Assembly (NCBI GenBank): GCA_900545325.1
Contig: UQZE01000027.1
Coordinates: forward strand, 1-18,394
Direction of reading: 5' to 3'
Source of the DNA: an uncultured Eubacteriales bacterium
GTDB lineage: Bacteria > Bacillota > Clostridia > Christensenellales > Borkfalkiaceae
Length of the DNA stretch: 18,394 nt
A program made the position numbers and the translations under genes. Shown here piece after piece: positions 1 through 7,871 of the stretch; positions within the stretch are counted from its first letter, which is position 1, and each line of letters begins with the position of its first letter. Below the pieces are notes generated by a model. The model saw only the letters and a program-made list of their open reading frames with translations, did not search any database and had not been told where the DNA came from.

Positions 1-75
1 ATCTTTTCCGCTGCGCAGTTCCCTGTATCTGCGGTCCAGCAGCCTCTCGTATATTTTCGCTACTCTTTCTTTCAT
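1..75 (-). CDS. N-terminus of a probable glycyl-radical enzyme (partial)
   Basis: Only the first 25 codons are inside the window; the gene runs off the left edge. It starts at ATG 75-73 with an AAGGAG ribosome site at 88-83. That site overlaps the stop codon of the activase gene upstream, so the two are translationally coupled. The visible residues begin MKERVAKIYERLLDRRYREL and form a charged helix. This resembles the start of pyruvate-formate-lyase-like enzymes, but 25 residues cannot identify a family. The call rests mainly on context: activases of the PflA type are normally encoded beside the glycyl-radical enzyme they activate. What the enzyme would act on cannot be read here. Confidence 0.55.
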   Translation of the reverse strand, partial: MKERVAKIYERLLDRRYRELRSGKD

Positions 76-87
76 GGACGTTCTCCT

Positions 88-933
88 TTACATGATTTTT
101 GTTTTGATCCCGTATTTTTTGAAAACATCCGTTCCCGTATTCGGTTCTTTCGTTTCGTCGAATTCGGGACGGTATTTTTTGTCGAGCAACTTATATTTAC
201 TGCCCGCCATTTTGTTATATGGCAGCAATTCCGCATGGTCGGCGGACGTGCCCGCTATCAGTTTCGCTATTGATGTCAGGTTTTCTTCCGTATCCGTTAT
301 GCCGGGAATGAGCGGCGTCCGCGGAATGAACTGCACGCCGCTTTCGCTTAAAATCTTAAAATTTTGCAGTATCACAGCGTTGTCCCTGCCGATATACCTG
401 CGGAAAAGATCTTTATCGATAATTTTCAGATCAAACATCACCAGATCGAGATATTTAAGCAGTTGTTTGAACTTAATGCTGTCGGCATATCCGCTCGTTT
501 CTATTGCAAGATGGACTTTTCCTTTCAGTTCACGGGCCACTTCGGTCAAAAAATCTATTTGCATGAGGCATTCGCCGCCCGAAAAAGTAATTCCTCCGCC
601 GCCCTGCATCAGGATATCCGCGTTTTTCAACAGCTTTTTCGTCAGCTCTTCCACGGTATAATACGCACCGCTTTCGCGGATCAGATTTCTCGGACAGACG
701 TTGATACACTCTGCCGTCAGTCTGCCGCCGTGTTTCGCCGCCTCTTCTGCGCATCTCCCGCACTTCAAACAGCCGTTCGGACTACGCACAATCTGCACTT
801 TCGCTTCCAGCCCTTCGGGATTGTGGCACCAGTTGCAGCGGAGCGGACAGCCTTTGAAAAAAACTGCCGTCCTGATTCCCGGCCCGTCATAAACCGAAAA
901 TTCCTCTATCGAAAATATCAATCCCTTAGTCAT
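88..933 (-). CDS. glycyl-radical enzyme activating protein (radical SAM, PflA-like)
   Basis: 281 aa. It would use S-adenosylmethionine and a [4Fe-4S] cluster to put a stable radical on a glycine of its partner enzyme, in the cytoplasm and without oxygen. Seen in the sequence: the radical-SAM CX3CX2C motif at C29, C33, C36 (KGCPLRCNWCHNPEG) right after the DGPGIRT signature of activases. A ferredoxin-like cysteine insert follows at C55, C58, C61, C76 and C80, suggesting one or two extra iron-sulfur clusters. That insert is typical of activases for glycerol dehydratase, benzylsuccinate synthase and related enzymes rather than of short PflA. A TFSGGE motif at about residues 117-122 is also present. 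The start codon overlaps the end of the glycosidase gene by 8 bp, so the two are co-transcribed. The substrate-specific subfamily is not determinable. Confidence 0.93.
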   Translation of the reverse strand: MTKGLIFSIEEFSVYDGPGIRTAVFFKGCPLRCNWCHNPEGLEAKVQIVRSPNGCLKCGRCAEEAAKHGGRLTAECINVCPRNLIRESGAYYTVEELTKKLLKNADILMQGGGGITFSGGECLMQIDFLTEVARELKGKVHLAIETSGYADSIKFKQLLKYLDLVMFDLKIIDKDLFRRYIGRDNAVILQNFKILSESGVQFIPRTPLIPGITDTEENLTSIAKLIAGTSADHAELLPYNKMAGSKYKLLDKKYRPEFDETKEPNTGTDVFKKYGIKTKIM

Positions 934-2680
934 TGATCTTTTTTATCTCTTTGAAATCGAATTTCGGCTCGTGTTCTTCGTCGAGCAGGCCGTTGACTTC
1001 CTGTTTCACATCGGTCAGCTGTGTATAACAGAACCCGGCGAAACCGCATTTTTTCACCGCGGATGTAAGATTTTCATAGCGTTTCATAAAATCCTCCACG
1101 GAATCGTCCGCCACATACCCCCAGTTATTGCTTTCCGTCTTATTCACAAAAGAAACCGCGCCGCTGTCTTTCAAGGCAATTCCGCCGTATTCCGTCATGA
1201 TCACGGGGATACCGCTGTATTTTTCCCCGAACCCCATGAGCCTGCGCGCCATAGGAAAAACGCAGTCGTGTTTTTCTCGCCTGTACTTTTCTTCAAACCC
1301 GTCCCCTACGGACGAATAATCGTGAATACCGATAAAATCAGTCTGTTCCACCTGTTCCCAGCCGTCGTTGGAGCAGACCAGACGTGAAGAATCAAGCGCC
1401 TTTGCAGTAAAATACATCGCACGCACGAAATCTTTTTGCTTCCCGTCGCACAACAGCTTGCGCACGCCCCAGCTTTCATTCATCGGTACGTAAGCGATCA
1501 CAGAGGGATGATTGTAAAATTGCTTTACCGCCTCCGCAAACTGCGACTGGATATTTTCTATTTCATCAAAACAGAAACAATACGCGCTCGGCATCTCGCC
1601 CCAAACGAGAAATCCCAATTTATCGGCGTAGTAATAAAAATAAGGATCTTCTACTTTCTGGTGTTTACGCGCGCCGTTGAATCCCATCGCCTTGCTCGCT
1701 TCTATATCGCGTTTCAGGGCTTCCGCGGAGGGCGGCGTGAGATCGCTTTCTTTCCAATACCCCTGATCGAGAATGAGTTTCTGATACAACGGCGCGTTAT
1801 TCAAAAGGATTGAACAGCCGTCGGTACCGATCTTCCGCATACCGAAATATGTCTGTACGCGATCCGCGGTTTTGCCGTTGACGATAAGTTCAAGTTCGAG
1901 ATCGTAAAGATTAGGATAATCTACGCTCCAATAATGCAATTCGTCTATACTGTCGGCCTCTTTCAGCCGAAGAACGACATCCGTCCGTCTGCCTGTAACC
2001 GTTTCCGTCTGTTCTTTGACTTTTTCGCCCTTGTAGAACACGTTCATTTTTATATAATCGGCATCGCCGCAGACGTTAAAACTCATTTCCACAAGCGAAC
2101 GGTCGATATCCGGCGTTATCAAAGCATAATCGATGTATGCGCTGCCTGTTTCTTCCAGCCATACGCTCTGCCATATGCCCGAATTACCGTGATACCAGCA
2201 TCTGTTCGGCTGCGGCTGCCAGAACTGTTTCCCGCGGGGCTGAGCGGTATCATACCTGTCCACAGCCTTTACGATAAGGGTATTTTCGGTTTTCAAATAG
2301 TTTGTAACGTCAAACGAAAAAGCCGAATAACCGCCTTTATGTCCGCCGACATACTTACCGTTCAGCCAGACTTCCGCCGCGTAATCCACGGCGTTGAAAC
2401 ACAGCAGAACATATTTTTTTTGCAAAGTTTCGCTCAGTTTGAACGTCCTTTTATACCACATGACTTCATGCATTTCTTTTATGCCGATGCCGCTGGCTTC
2501 CGCCTGATAGGAAAACGGCACGTTGATTTTTCTTTCCGCCGCAAAATCGCGGAAGTATTCATTTATTTCTCCTTTTTCTTCATCGTCAAAGCGGAAATCC
2601 CACTCTCCGTTGAGAGTCTGCCAGTTTTTTCTCGCAAAATGCGGTCTCGGGTATTCCGTTCTCTGGTGTTTGAATTTCAT
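926..2680 (-). CDS. glycoside hydrolase family 2 (beta-galactosidase/beta-glucuronidase-like)
   Basis: 584 aa, no signal peptide, so probably a cytoplasmic enzyme that hydrolyses imported beta-glycosides. Domain order fits GH2: jelly-roll sugar-binding domain (about 1-170, beginning with NWQTLNGEWDFRF), Ig-like domain (about 175-275), then a TIM barrel. The expected acid/base is E402 in MNESWG and the nucleophile E497 in MTEYGG; a barrel histidine sits in RKHQK (H340). A longer reading frame goes up to 2779, but AAGGAG at 2692-2687 lies 6 nt before ATG 2680. The ATG at 2686 directly abuts that site and the longer start lies upstream of the promoter, so 2680 is preferred. At 584 aa it is much shorter than LacZ and close to compact GH2 enzymes. 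Substrate is unassigned; pairing with a glycyl-radical system suggests that a sugar or an aglycone is processed further. Confidence 0.92.
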   Translation of the reverse strand: MKFKHQRTEYPRPHFARKNWQTLNGEWDFRFDDEEKGEINEYFRDFAAERKINVPFSYQAEASGIGIKEMHEVMWYKRTFKLSETLQKKYVLLCFNAVDYAAEVWLNGKYVGGHKGGYSAFSFDVTNYLKTENTLIVKAVDRYDTAQPRGKQFWQPQPNRCWYHGNSGIWQSVWLEETGSAYIDYALITPDIDRSLVEMSFNVCGDADYIKMNVFYKGEKVKEQTETVTGRRTDVVLRLKEADSIDELHYWSVDYPNLYDLELELIVNGKTADRVQTYFGMRKIGTDGCSILLNNAPLYQKLILDQGYWKESDLTPPSAEALKRDIEASKAMGFNGARKHQKVEDPYFYYYADKLGFLVWGEMPSAYCFCFDEIENIQSQFAEAVKQFYNHPSVIAYVPMNESWGVRKLLCDGKQKDFVRAMYFTAKALDSSRLVCSNDGWEQVEQTDFIGIHDYSSVGDGFEEKYRREKHDCVFPMARRLMGFGEKYSGIPVIMTEYGGIALKDSGAVSFVNKTESNNWGYVADDSVEDFMKRYENLTSAVKKCGFAGFCYTQLTDVKQEVNGLLDEEHEPKFDFKEIKKIND

Positions 2681-2712
2681 CGTCATCTCCTTGCTGCCGC
2701 CATTAATTCTGT

Positions 2713-2763
2713 TCCTTTTTGCCGTACAAAAAGGACAAGGTGCACCTTGTATAAATGATTTAT
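2713..2763 (-). promoter_or_regulatory. glycosidase mRNA leader with stacked hairpins, possible attenuator
   Basis: In the transcribed leader of the glycosidase gene there are three inverted repeats in a row. At 2751-2763 is a 6+1+6 repeat (ATAAAT g ATTTAT). At 2735-2750 is a perfect 16-bp palindrome, ACAAGGTGCACCTTGT. At 2713-2735 is a 9-bp stem with a 5-nt loop (TCCTTTTTG / CAAAAAGGA). In the mRNA the 16-bp palindrome is followed by CCTTTTTG, which looks like a weak intrinsic terminator, while the next stem would pair with that U-run. An attenuation switch is possible, but the stems are short and this is inference. Confidence 0.35.
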
Positions 2764-2765
2764 AC

Positions 2766-2780
2766 TGTGAATATATCACA
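2766..2780. promoter_or_regulatory. inverted repeat over the glycosidase -10 box
   Basis: TGTGA-ATATA-TCACA is a perfect 5+5 inverted repeat with a 5-nt centre, covering the -10 element (2770-2775) of the glycosidase promoter. A protein bound there would block polymerase. It looks like a CRP half-site pair but has a 5-nt instead of 6-nt centre, and CRP control is not expected in this kind of bacterium. The binding protein is unknown. Confidence 0.35.
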
Positions 2781-2798
2781 AGCGCCCCCGTCGGTCAA
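2770..2798 (-). promoter_or_regulatory. sigma-A promoter of the glycosidase operon
   Basis: On the minus strand, -35 TTGACC (2798-2793) and -10 TATATT (2775-2770) are separated by 17 bp. The predicted start of transcription is near 2763, giving a leader of about 83 nt before ATG 2680. The -10 box is covered by an inverted repeat, and a larger one lies 30 bp upstream of the -35 box. Confidence 0.7.
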
Positions 2799-2827
2799 TA
2801 CAAACACAAAAAATACTTTTTTCAGTA

Positions 2828-2860
2828 GTATAGTATTTCAAGATTTTTGAAATACTATAC
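2828..2860. promoter_or_regulatory. 14+14 bp inverted repeat, probable operator of the divergent regulator
   Basis: GTATAGTATTTCAA at 2828-2841 and its exact reverse complement at 2847-2860 flank a 5-nt centre (GATTT). The element lies between the divergent -35 boxes (minus 2793-2798, plus 2869-2874), ending 8 bp before the plus one. This is the classical place for autoregulation by the neighbouring winged-helix regulator. It has no T-run on either side, so it is not a good intrinsic terminator. Confidence 0.65.
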
Positions 2861-2868
2861 CTTGACCG

Positions 2869-2898
2869 TTGACAAATCTATTATTTTTAATGTATAAT
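2869..2898 (+). promoter_or_regulatory. sigma-A promoter of the ArsR-type regulator gene
   Basis: Consensus -35 TTGACA (2869-2874) and consensus -10 TATAAT (2893-2898) with an 18-bp spacer. Transcription should begin near 2905, about 20 nt before ATG 2927, so the leader holds little more than the AAGGGG ribosome site (2915-2920). Confidence 0.8.
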
Positions 2899-2926
2899 CT
2901 AATCAATAATTATCAAGGGGAAAACT

Positions 2927-3844
2927 ATGTTAAAAACGACGACAACCACGACGGATGATATTCAGACGCTCAGCGAACTGGCCCGAGCGCTCTCTTCGCC
3001 TCAACGGCTGGAAATACTGAACGCGCTGAACGACAATAGTTTAAGTATTTCCGAACTGAGCAAACTGCTTCAACAACCGATGTCCACCGCAACGACAAAC
3101 GTAGATATTCTCGAGCAGGTAGGGCTCATTACGACAAAGATGCAATACACAAAAAAGGGAAAAGTACGCTTGTGCAGCAGAAGCTGCGACGCAATTTATA
3201 TAGGCGTGCACAGAAATACGGTGCAGGAATTAAATCAGCTGAATATCGATCTGCCTATCGGAAGTTATGTCGGGTATAATATCGTGCCGTCTTGCGGGCT
3301 GGCGACAAAAACGCATACTATCGGCAAAGACGACGATCCCGACAATTTTTTTCTGCCCGAACGTTTCGAGGCAAAGTTGATTTGGTTTACAAGCGGATAT
3401 GTGGAATATCGAATCAGCAAGGCGAATATTCCCGAACAGATGAAAGAACTCGAAATAAGCTTTGAGGCCTGTTCCGAAGCTCCGTTTTACCGAAACAACT
3501 GGAAATCTGATATAACGGTATGGCTAAACGATATAGAAATAGGCACTTGGACCTGTCCGAGCGATTTCGGCGGCAGAAAGGGCATGCTCAATCCCGAATG
3601 GTGGCCGGACAGCATGACGCAATACGGCATGCTCACCTACTGGAAAATCACGAGAGACGGCAGTTATTTCAATAACGACCAAATCAGCCTAAACACTTTG
3701 AACGATTATAAAATAAAGGAAAGCCCCTATCTTTCCATCAAAATAGGGGTAAAGAGCGACGCACATTACAAAGGCGGTATAAATTTATTCGGTTCGTCCT
3801 TCGGCGATTATGAACAGGATATCGCCGTCCGCGCTAAATGGTAA
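2927..3844 (+). CDS. ArsR-type winged-helix regulator with large C-terminal sensor-like domain
   Basis: 305 aa. Residues about 11-80 form a winged helix-turn-helix of the ArsR kind (SSPQRLEILNALNDN...ISELSKLLQQPMSTATTNVD), with the recognition helix around 52-66. The usual ArsR metal motif ELCVCDL is absent, so it is probably not a metal sensor. Residues about 110-305 are a beta-rich domain with many aromatic residues (for example NPEWWPDS, YGMLTYWK), about twice the size of the DNA-binding part. I do not recognise a named family, but it looks like a ligand-binding beta-sandwich. ArsR proteins are typically 90-120 aa, so this is an enlarged form. It is divergent from the glycosidase operon and next to a strong inverted repeat, so it likely senses a glycoside-related ligand and controls both directions; the sign of control is unknown. 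Start is supported by AAGGGG 6 nt upstream. Confidence 0.8.
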   Translation: MLKTTTTTTDDIQTLSELARALSSPQRLEILNALNDNSLSISELSKLLQQPMSTATTNVDILEQVGLITTKMQYTKKGKVRLCSRSCDAIYIGVHRNTVQELNQLNIDLPIGSYVGYNIVPSCGLATKTHTIGKDDDPDNFFLPERFEAKLIWFTSGYVEYRISKANIPEQMKELEISFEACSEAPFYRNNWKSDITVWLNDIEIGTWTCPSDFGGRKGMLNPEWWPDSMTQYGMLTYWKITRDGSYFNNDQISLNTLNDYKIKESPYLSIKIGVKSDAHYKGGINLFGSSFGDYEQDIAVRAKW

Positions 3845-3857
3845 ATTTAAAAATGCA

Positions 3858-3881
3858 AGCCCCGCAGAATTCTGCGGGGCT
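3858..3881. terminator. bidirectional intrinsic terminator between convergent genes
   Basis: A perfect 24-bp palindrome (AGCCCCGCAGAA and its complement) gives a GC-rich stem-loop. It is followed by TGTTTATTCTT on the plus strand (weak T-tract) and, read on the minus strand, by TGCATTTTTAA. It can end both the regulator transcript (stop near 3842) and the long minus-strand operon whose last gene stops at 3902. Confidence 0.85.
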
Positions 3882-3901
3882 GTTTATTCTTAAATACTTT
3901 T

Positions 3902-6900
3902 TTAATTTACATCATAAATCACAAAAATACAAATTACCCCTGCCCCTGCAACGACTACCGTTGCAATTGCGCCGAGAACTGCGACACCCCCTGGGCCGAA
4001 TATTGCATGCGCTATGGAAAAAACAATCAGCAGAGCTATTTCCGCAAGCAGATGAACTCCTGTCGTTATCCAAGAACGGGCTTCCCATTCATCAAGTTTA
4101 TCCCAAACTACGCCGACTACCATAGCCACAACCATGATTATGATCAGCATGATCTGGATAAACTTCGTTATCGTTTCTCGGGCGATAGCATATGATAATG
4201 CGATATATAAAAGCGCAATAACAAACGTTGAGAGCGATTTACCAAGCGCAGCCAAAGCTTCGTCATAATCTGCGGTCAGTTCCCATATCATATACGCGAC
4301 CATAAATCCGACTGCGCCTATCGCCACGCCCCATGCAAATATATCTGAAAAAATACCTGTCAGAAGCAGAAAATCGGAAAGCAACACCAACCCGATTGAT
4401 GCGATCTGCGCGACGATGGTAATGCCGAGTTTGGTTTTGTTCAGTTTCGCAACGTGTATAATCTGCAGAACGAGCGCCATGGCCGCCGTTACGATCAGCG
4501 CGGCTTTGTTTGCAAGGTGCATCTGCCTTTCGGCGCTGTCGCCTATTTTAATAAACTGATAAACAACTTCAAATTTAAGCGCCGCAAGAACCGCCCCCGC
4601 AACGAATAGAAGCGACACAAGGAACAATACGACCGCCGCGCCCACAACGCTCGATTTCGCGATGGCGCGGTTTCTGTTTTCCTTTTTCCTTGCCTGTTCT
4701 TTTTTCTCTTTATCGTCGAGATCTTTCAGATATTTTTTGAATTCTTCGTCGCTGCAGGTAAACAGCCTGCCAACGTCCGAATCGGGAATAAAGTCCTTTT
4801 TCTTATTCAAAAGCGACTTGAACGACCGTTTCTGCCGCAGATATTCCTGCTTGTTGGGAACTTGCAGATACGTTCCCGCCTGGTCTTCGTCCACGAGCTT
4901 CAAAACGCTGTCGAAATCGGGATCGTCCTCAATCGTTTTTTTCGATAAAATCAGTTCTATCGTGTTGACCGCATGGAATTTCGCATGCAGGCGTTTCCAG
5001 TACAGCTCGCTGTCCAGCTGATTTTCGCTGATCGCATAATTATAAAACCTTTCCGCAAGTTCAAAATTGCGTTCGCCCAGCATGTAATCGCCCATAAACT
5101 TCAACCTTTCGCACATGAAAGTCTTGTTGTTCACGTCGATATACTTCAAAAGCTTGTAATAGCCGTCCGTTAAAAGTTCCAGATCCTTTTTACCGGACGT
5201 GTCGTTGATCAAGCTCAAAATTTCGTCGGTGAAAATTTTGATAATGAAATCGTACTGCGTTTTCGGATCGTACTTGTAATCGAGATTTTCGCGCGCGATG
5301 GTGGCGAATACCGCCGCACGCTTTTCCGACGGACGAAATTCCGCAAGATACTTATAGTATAGGTCGGAACCGACATGCCAAACGTAAAATCTGCTCTGCG
5401 CGTCCTTCTGCCAATCCTCTTCCTTCTTGCAGTATTTCAATACGTCTTCCACCCGCGCGGAAAAAGCATTGCCTGCAACTTCTTCGCCCGCCTTTTTCAG
5501 CAGAGCGTAAAGCACGGCGTTTGAAACGCTGAGATCGAATTTCTTTTTTGCGGGCGCTAAGTCCGCCCTCACGGCACGGATATCGTTTTCCGTAACGCCG
5601 TAATCGCAGCACGCTTTCAGAATTCTCGCGTTCGCGTCGTTGGGAATGAGTTCCAAGGCCTTATCGAAGCTCTTTTTCGCCTGCCCGAAACCGTTGATAC
5701 GCATGAAATACACGCCCGAAAGGATTTCGTACGCCGCATATTCGTCTACGGCGTCCTCGTCGAGTGTTTTCAGGATATATTCTTTCAGCGCGCCGATTTC
5801 AGCGTCGGAATACATCTGCCGCGAAACGTTGTTCATGATAAGCTTGTCGAAAAACGCGAATTTGAACCCCGCTTCGTTGGCGATTTTGCCGTCCACCCGA
5901 TAATTTTTATACGTATACGAAATAATTATTTTGAACAGCTCTATCACCCGCATTTTGACGGCGGTGTTTTTGCTTTCAAAAACGCTTTTCAGCCCCGCAA
6001 ATACGGCGTCCACCAGCACGCGGTTATAAATTTCCGCGCTGTTTTTCGTTACGTTGGATAAAAGTTTATCCACTGCGGAAAAATCTTTAAGCTTGAAGAG
6101 ATCGAGCACCCTGCTCCCCTGCAGATCGGAGGACACCTCCATGCGGATATTGTTGTAAATAAAGGCGTCTATCGTTTCGTCCAGCGCGCCGATCTTTCCG
6201 TTGAGATATTTTGCCGCCGCGTACTGCGCGTTCGTCATCGCGACGTCTGTCAGCGAAGAGATATGCGAAACGTATTCTTCCGCGTCCTCACCCGCGATCG
6301 CCTCGCAGTACACTTCGCAGAGCCGCGCTGCGGAAGCGCTCTTTTTCTTCATATCCGCGTTAATTTTACCGCGAAGAATATCGAGTGCCTCCTGCCGCTG
6401 CGGGATATTGTAAGCCGAAAGTTTTTTAAAGTAATTGACGCCGGCTTCGACGGCGTTTGCCTTGAAACACTCGCTTTCCGCGTTTTTATAAAGGTCGGCA
6501 GCGCGATGCAGTTCTTCCTCCGTGCAGGCGGAAACAATGCCGTCGAAATCGGAAAAGCGGGTATATTTCGCGGCGCACTTTATAAATTCCGCATCCGTCT
6601 TTACGCCGACCGAGGCGAGCGCCGTGCCGAGATAGGCCTGCGCGTTCGCGCCGCCCGCGAGCACCTGGGCGTAATATTCGAGCGCTTTTTTATAGCGGCC
6701 GTTGGCAAGCGCGTCGTTGGCGAGTTTGAGCGCGCGCGACGCGTCTATGGAAAGTTCGCTCTCCGTGCGCGCCGCTATCTCGCGCACGGAAACCGCGCCC
6801 GCCGCCGCGGTCGATTTTATCTTCTTCACGCCCGAACCGAGCTGTTTTTTGGCGATCTTCTCGCCTTCGATCCTGGTCGCTTTCTTACCGCTGAATCCCG

Positions 6901-7852
6901 CGACCTCCACGCGGACGTTGCCGCTCTGCGCGGAAAGGGATTCCTCTATCCTCTTGATATGCCCCAAAAGCAGGGGGAAATAGTCCTTTCGGGACGCGTC
7001 TATCGCCTGCATGCCGCCGCGCAGCAGGTTGCGGGGAATATCGTAAACGTTCATGTTCTCGTACGCCACGATGAGGGACTGCGGATGTTTGTCGCCGCCG
7101 TCGATCCTCTTCCACCAGCGCCGCCACTCGTTACGCATCCAGTACGAATTGAAATATTCCGCTTTCTGCGCGTAAACGACCATGACCTTGGCCGTGCGCA
7201 AGGCGTTGTATATGTACGGCTCGTACTGTTCGGAAACCTTGCCCGCCAGACTGGACCGGCTGAAAAACACGCGGTATCCCTGATCCGTAAGCCAAGTATA
7301 GAGTTCCTGCGCCTGCACGCTGTCCGCGGTGCGCTGTTTGGTTTCGTCGTCCGATTCCTTATAGCTGATAAAAATGTCGTAAGGCTTTTCCTTTTCCGCC
7401 TTTTCCAGCCACAATTCCCTGATTCTGTCTATCTCTTCGGCGTCTTTTTCGTATTTCGCCGCAATGTCGTCCGGCGCCAGCTTGACCGCCGTCTGATAGT
7501 AGGAATCTTCACGGAAGGGCGTGAGCGTGGTGTTGTAACAGGTGGGCACGCGCTTGCGCTTGCCCGATCGGTTATCGTCCACGTAGACTATGCCGTGGTT
7601 GGCGAGCGCCACGCCGAGGCAGGCCTCGTAACACTTCGGCGCACGGTCGATAATGTCGATAAACGCCTTGTACGCTTCGTCCGTTTCGCCGTCGCGCAGG
7701 GATTTGTAGGCGTTTACGAGCAGAACGCCCTCTTCGCCGTTGATCACCTCTTCTTCGTAGATGGTGTCGCAATACTTACATTTGAGTTTGCCTATGCCGT
7801 ACGGTTCGAGTTCGCCCCCGCACAGATGGCATATCTTATTCTTTTCCGCCAT
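3902..7852 (-). CDS. zinc ribbon-TIR-TPR protein with C-terminal multi-span membrane domain
   Basis: 1316 aa, last gene of the nine-gene operon; AAGGAG 8 nt before ATG 7852. Order: zinc ribbon (C8, C11, C25, C28); short TPR-like helices with the block GIVYVDDN...KRVPTC (about 87-105); TIR domain about 157-300 starting YDIFISYKESDD. Next come long TPR-like helical repeats (about 370-960), a charged stretch (1030-1065) and about eight hydrophobic spans (1066-1312). TIR domains with an intact glutamate cleave NAD+ or make signalling nucleotides from it. Here E211 in YEPYIYNAL lines up with the catalytic Glu of SARM1-type TIRs (FEDKL), the BB-loop is VFFSRSSLAGK, and MRNEWRRWW matches the conserved C-terminal TIR helix. 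So NADase activity is possible but untested. The large membrane domain would hold the enzyme at the bilayer. The first 300 residues are paralogous to the other TIR gene in this operon. Confidence 0.88.
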   Translation of the reverse strand: MAEKNKICHLCGGELEPYGIGKLKCKYCDTIYEEEVINGEEGVLLVNAYKSLRDGETDEAYKAFIDIIDRAPKCYEACLGVALANHGIVYVDDNRSGKRKRVPTCYNTTLTPFREDSYYQTAVKLAPDDIAAKYEKDAEEIDRIRELWLEKAEKEKPYDIFISYKESDDETKQRTADSVQAQELYTWLTDQGYRVFFSRSSLAGKVSEQYEPYIYNALRTAKVMVVYAQKAEYFNSYWMRNEWRRWWKRIDGGDKHPQSLIVAYENMNVYDIPRNLLRGGMQAIDASRKDYFPLLLGHIKRIEESLSAQSGNVRVEVAGFSGKKATRIEGEKIAKKQLGSGVKKIKSTAAAGAVSVREIAARTESELSIDASRALKLANDALANGRYKKALEYYAQVLAGGANAQAYLGTALASVGVKTDAEFIKCAAKYTRFSDFDGIVSACTEEELHRAADLYKNAESECFKANAVEAGVNYFKKLSAYNIPQRQEALDILRGKINADMKKKSASAARLCEVYCEAIAGEDAEEYVSHISSLTDVAMTNAQYAAAKYLNGKIGALDETIDAFIYNNIRMEVSSDLQGSRVLDLFKLKDFSAVDKLLSNVTKNSAEIYNRVLVDAVFAGLKSVFESKNTAVKMRVIELFKIIISYTYKNYRVDGKIANEAGFKFAFFDKLIMNNVSRQMYSDAEIGALKEYILKTLDEDAVDEYAAYEILSGVYFMRINGFGQAKKSFDKALELIPNDANARILKACCDYGVTENDIRAVRADLAPAKKKFDLSVSNAVLYALLKKAGEEVAGNAFSARVEDVLKYCKKEEDWQKDAQSRFYVWHVGSDLYYKYLAEFRPSEKRAAVFATIARENLDYKYDPKTQYDFIIKIFTDEILSLINDTSGKKDLELLTDGYYKLLKYIDVNNKTFMCERLKFMGDYMLGERNFELAERFYNYAISENQLDSELYWKRLHAKFHAVNTIELILSKKTIEDDPDFDSVLKLVDEDQAGTYLQVPNKQEYLRQKRSFKSLLNKKKDFIPDSDVGRLFTCSDEEFKKYLKDLDDKEKKEQARKKENRNRAIAKSSVVGAAVVLFLVSLLFVAGAVLAALKFEVVYQFIKIGDSAERQMHLANKAALIVTAAMALVLQIIHVAKLNKTKLGITIVAQIASIGLVLLSDFLLLTGIFSDIFAWGVAIGAVGFMVAYMIWELTADYDEALAALGKSLSTFVIALLYIALSYAIARETITKFIQIMLIIIMVVAMVVGVVWDKLDEWEARSWITTGVHLLAEIALLIVFSIAHAIFGPGGVAVLGAIATVVVAGAGVICIFVIYDVN

Positions 7853-7871
7853 TGATATATCTCCTTGCCGC

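Noticed and set aside
2681..2779. 33-residue N-terminal extension of the glycosidase
   Set aside because: It would start upstream of the predicted transcription start, has no GH2 homology by eye, and a good AAGGAG site precedes the inner ATG at 2680.
2766..2780. A CRP binding site
   Set aside because: The centre is 5 nt instead of 6 and classical CRP control is not expected in this kind of bacterium; kept only as an unnamed inverted repeat.
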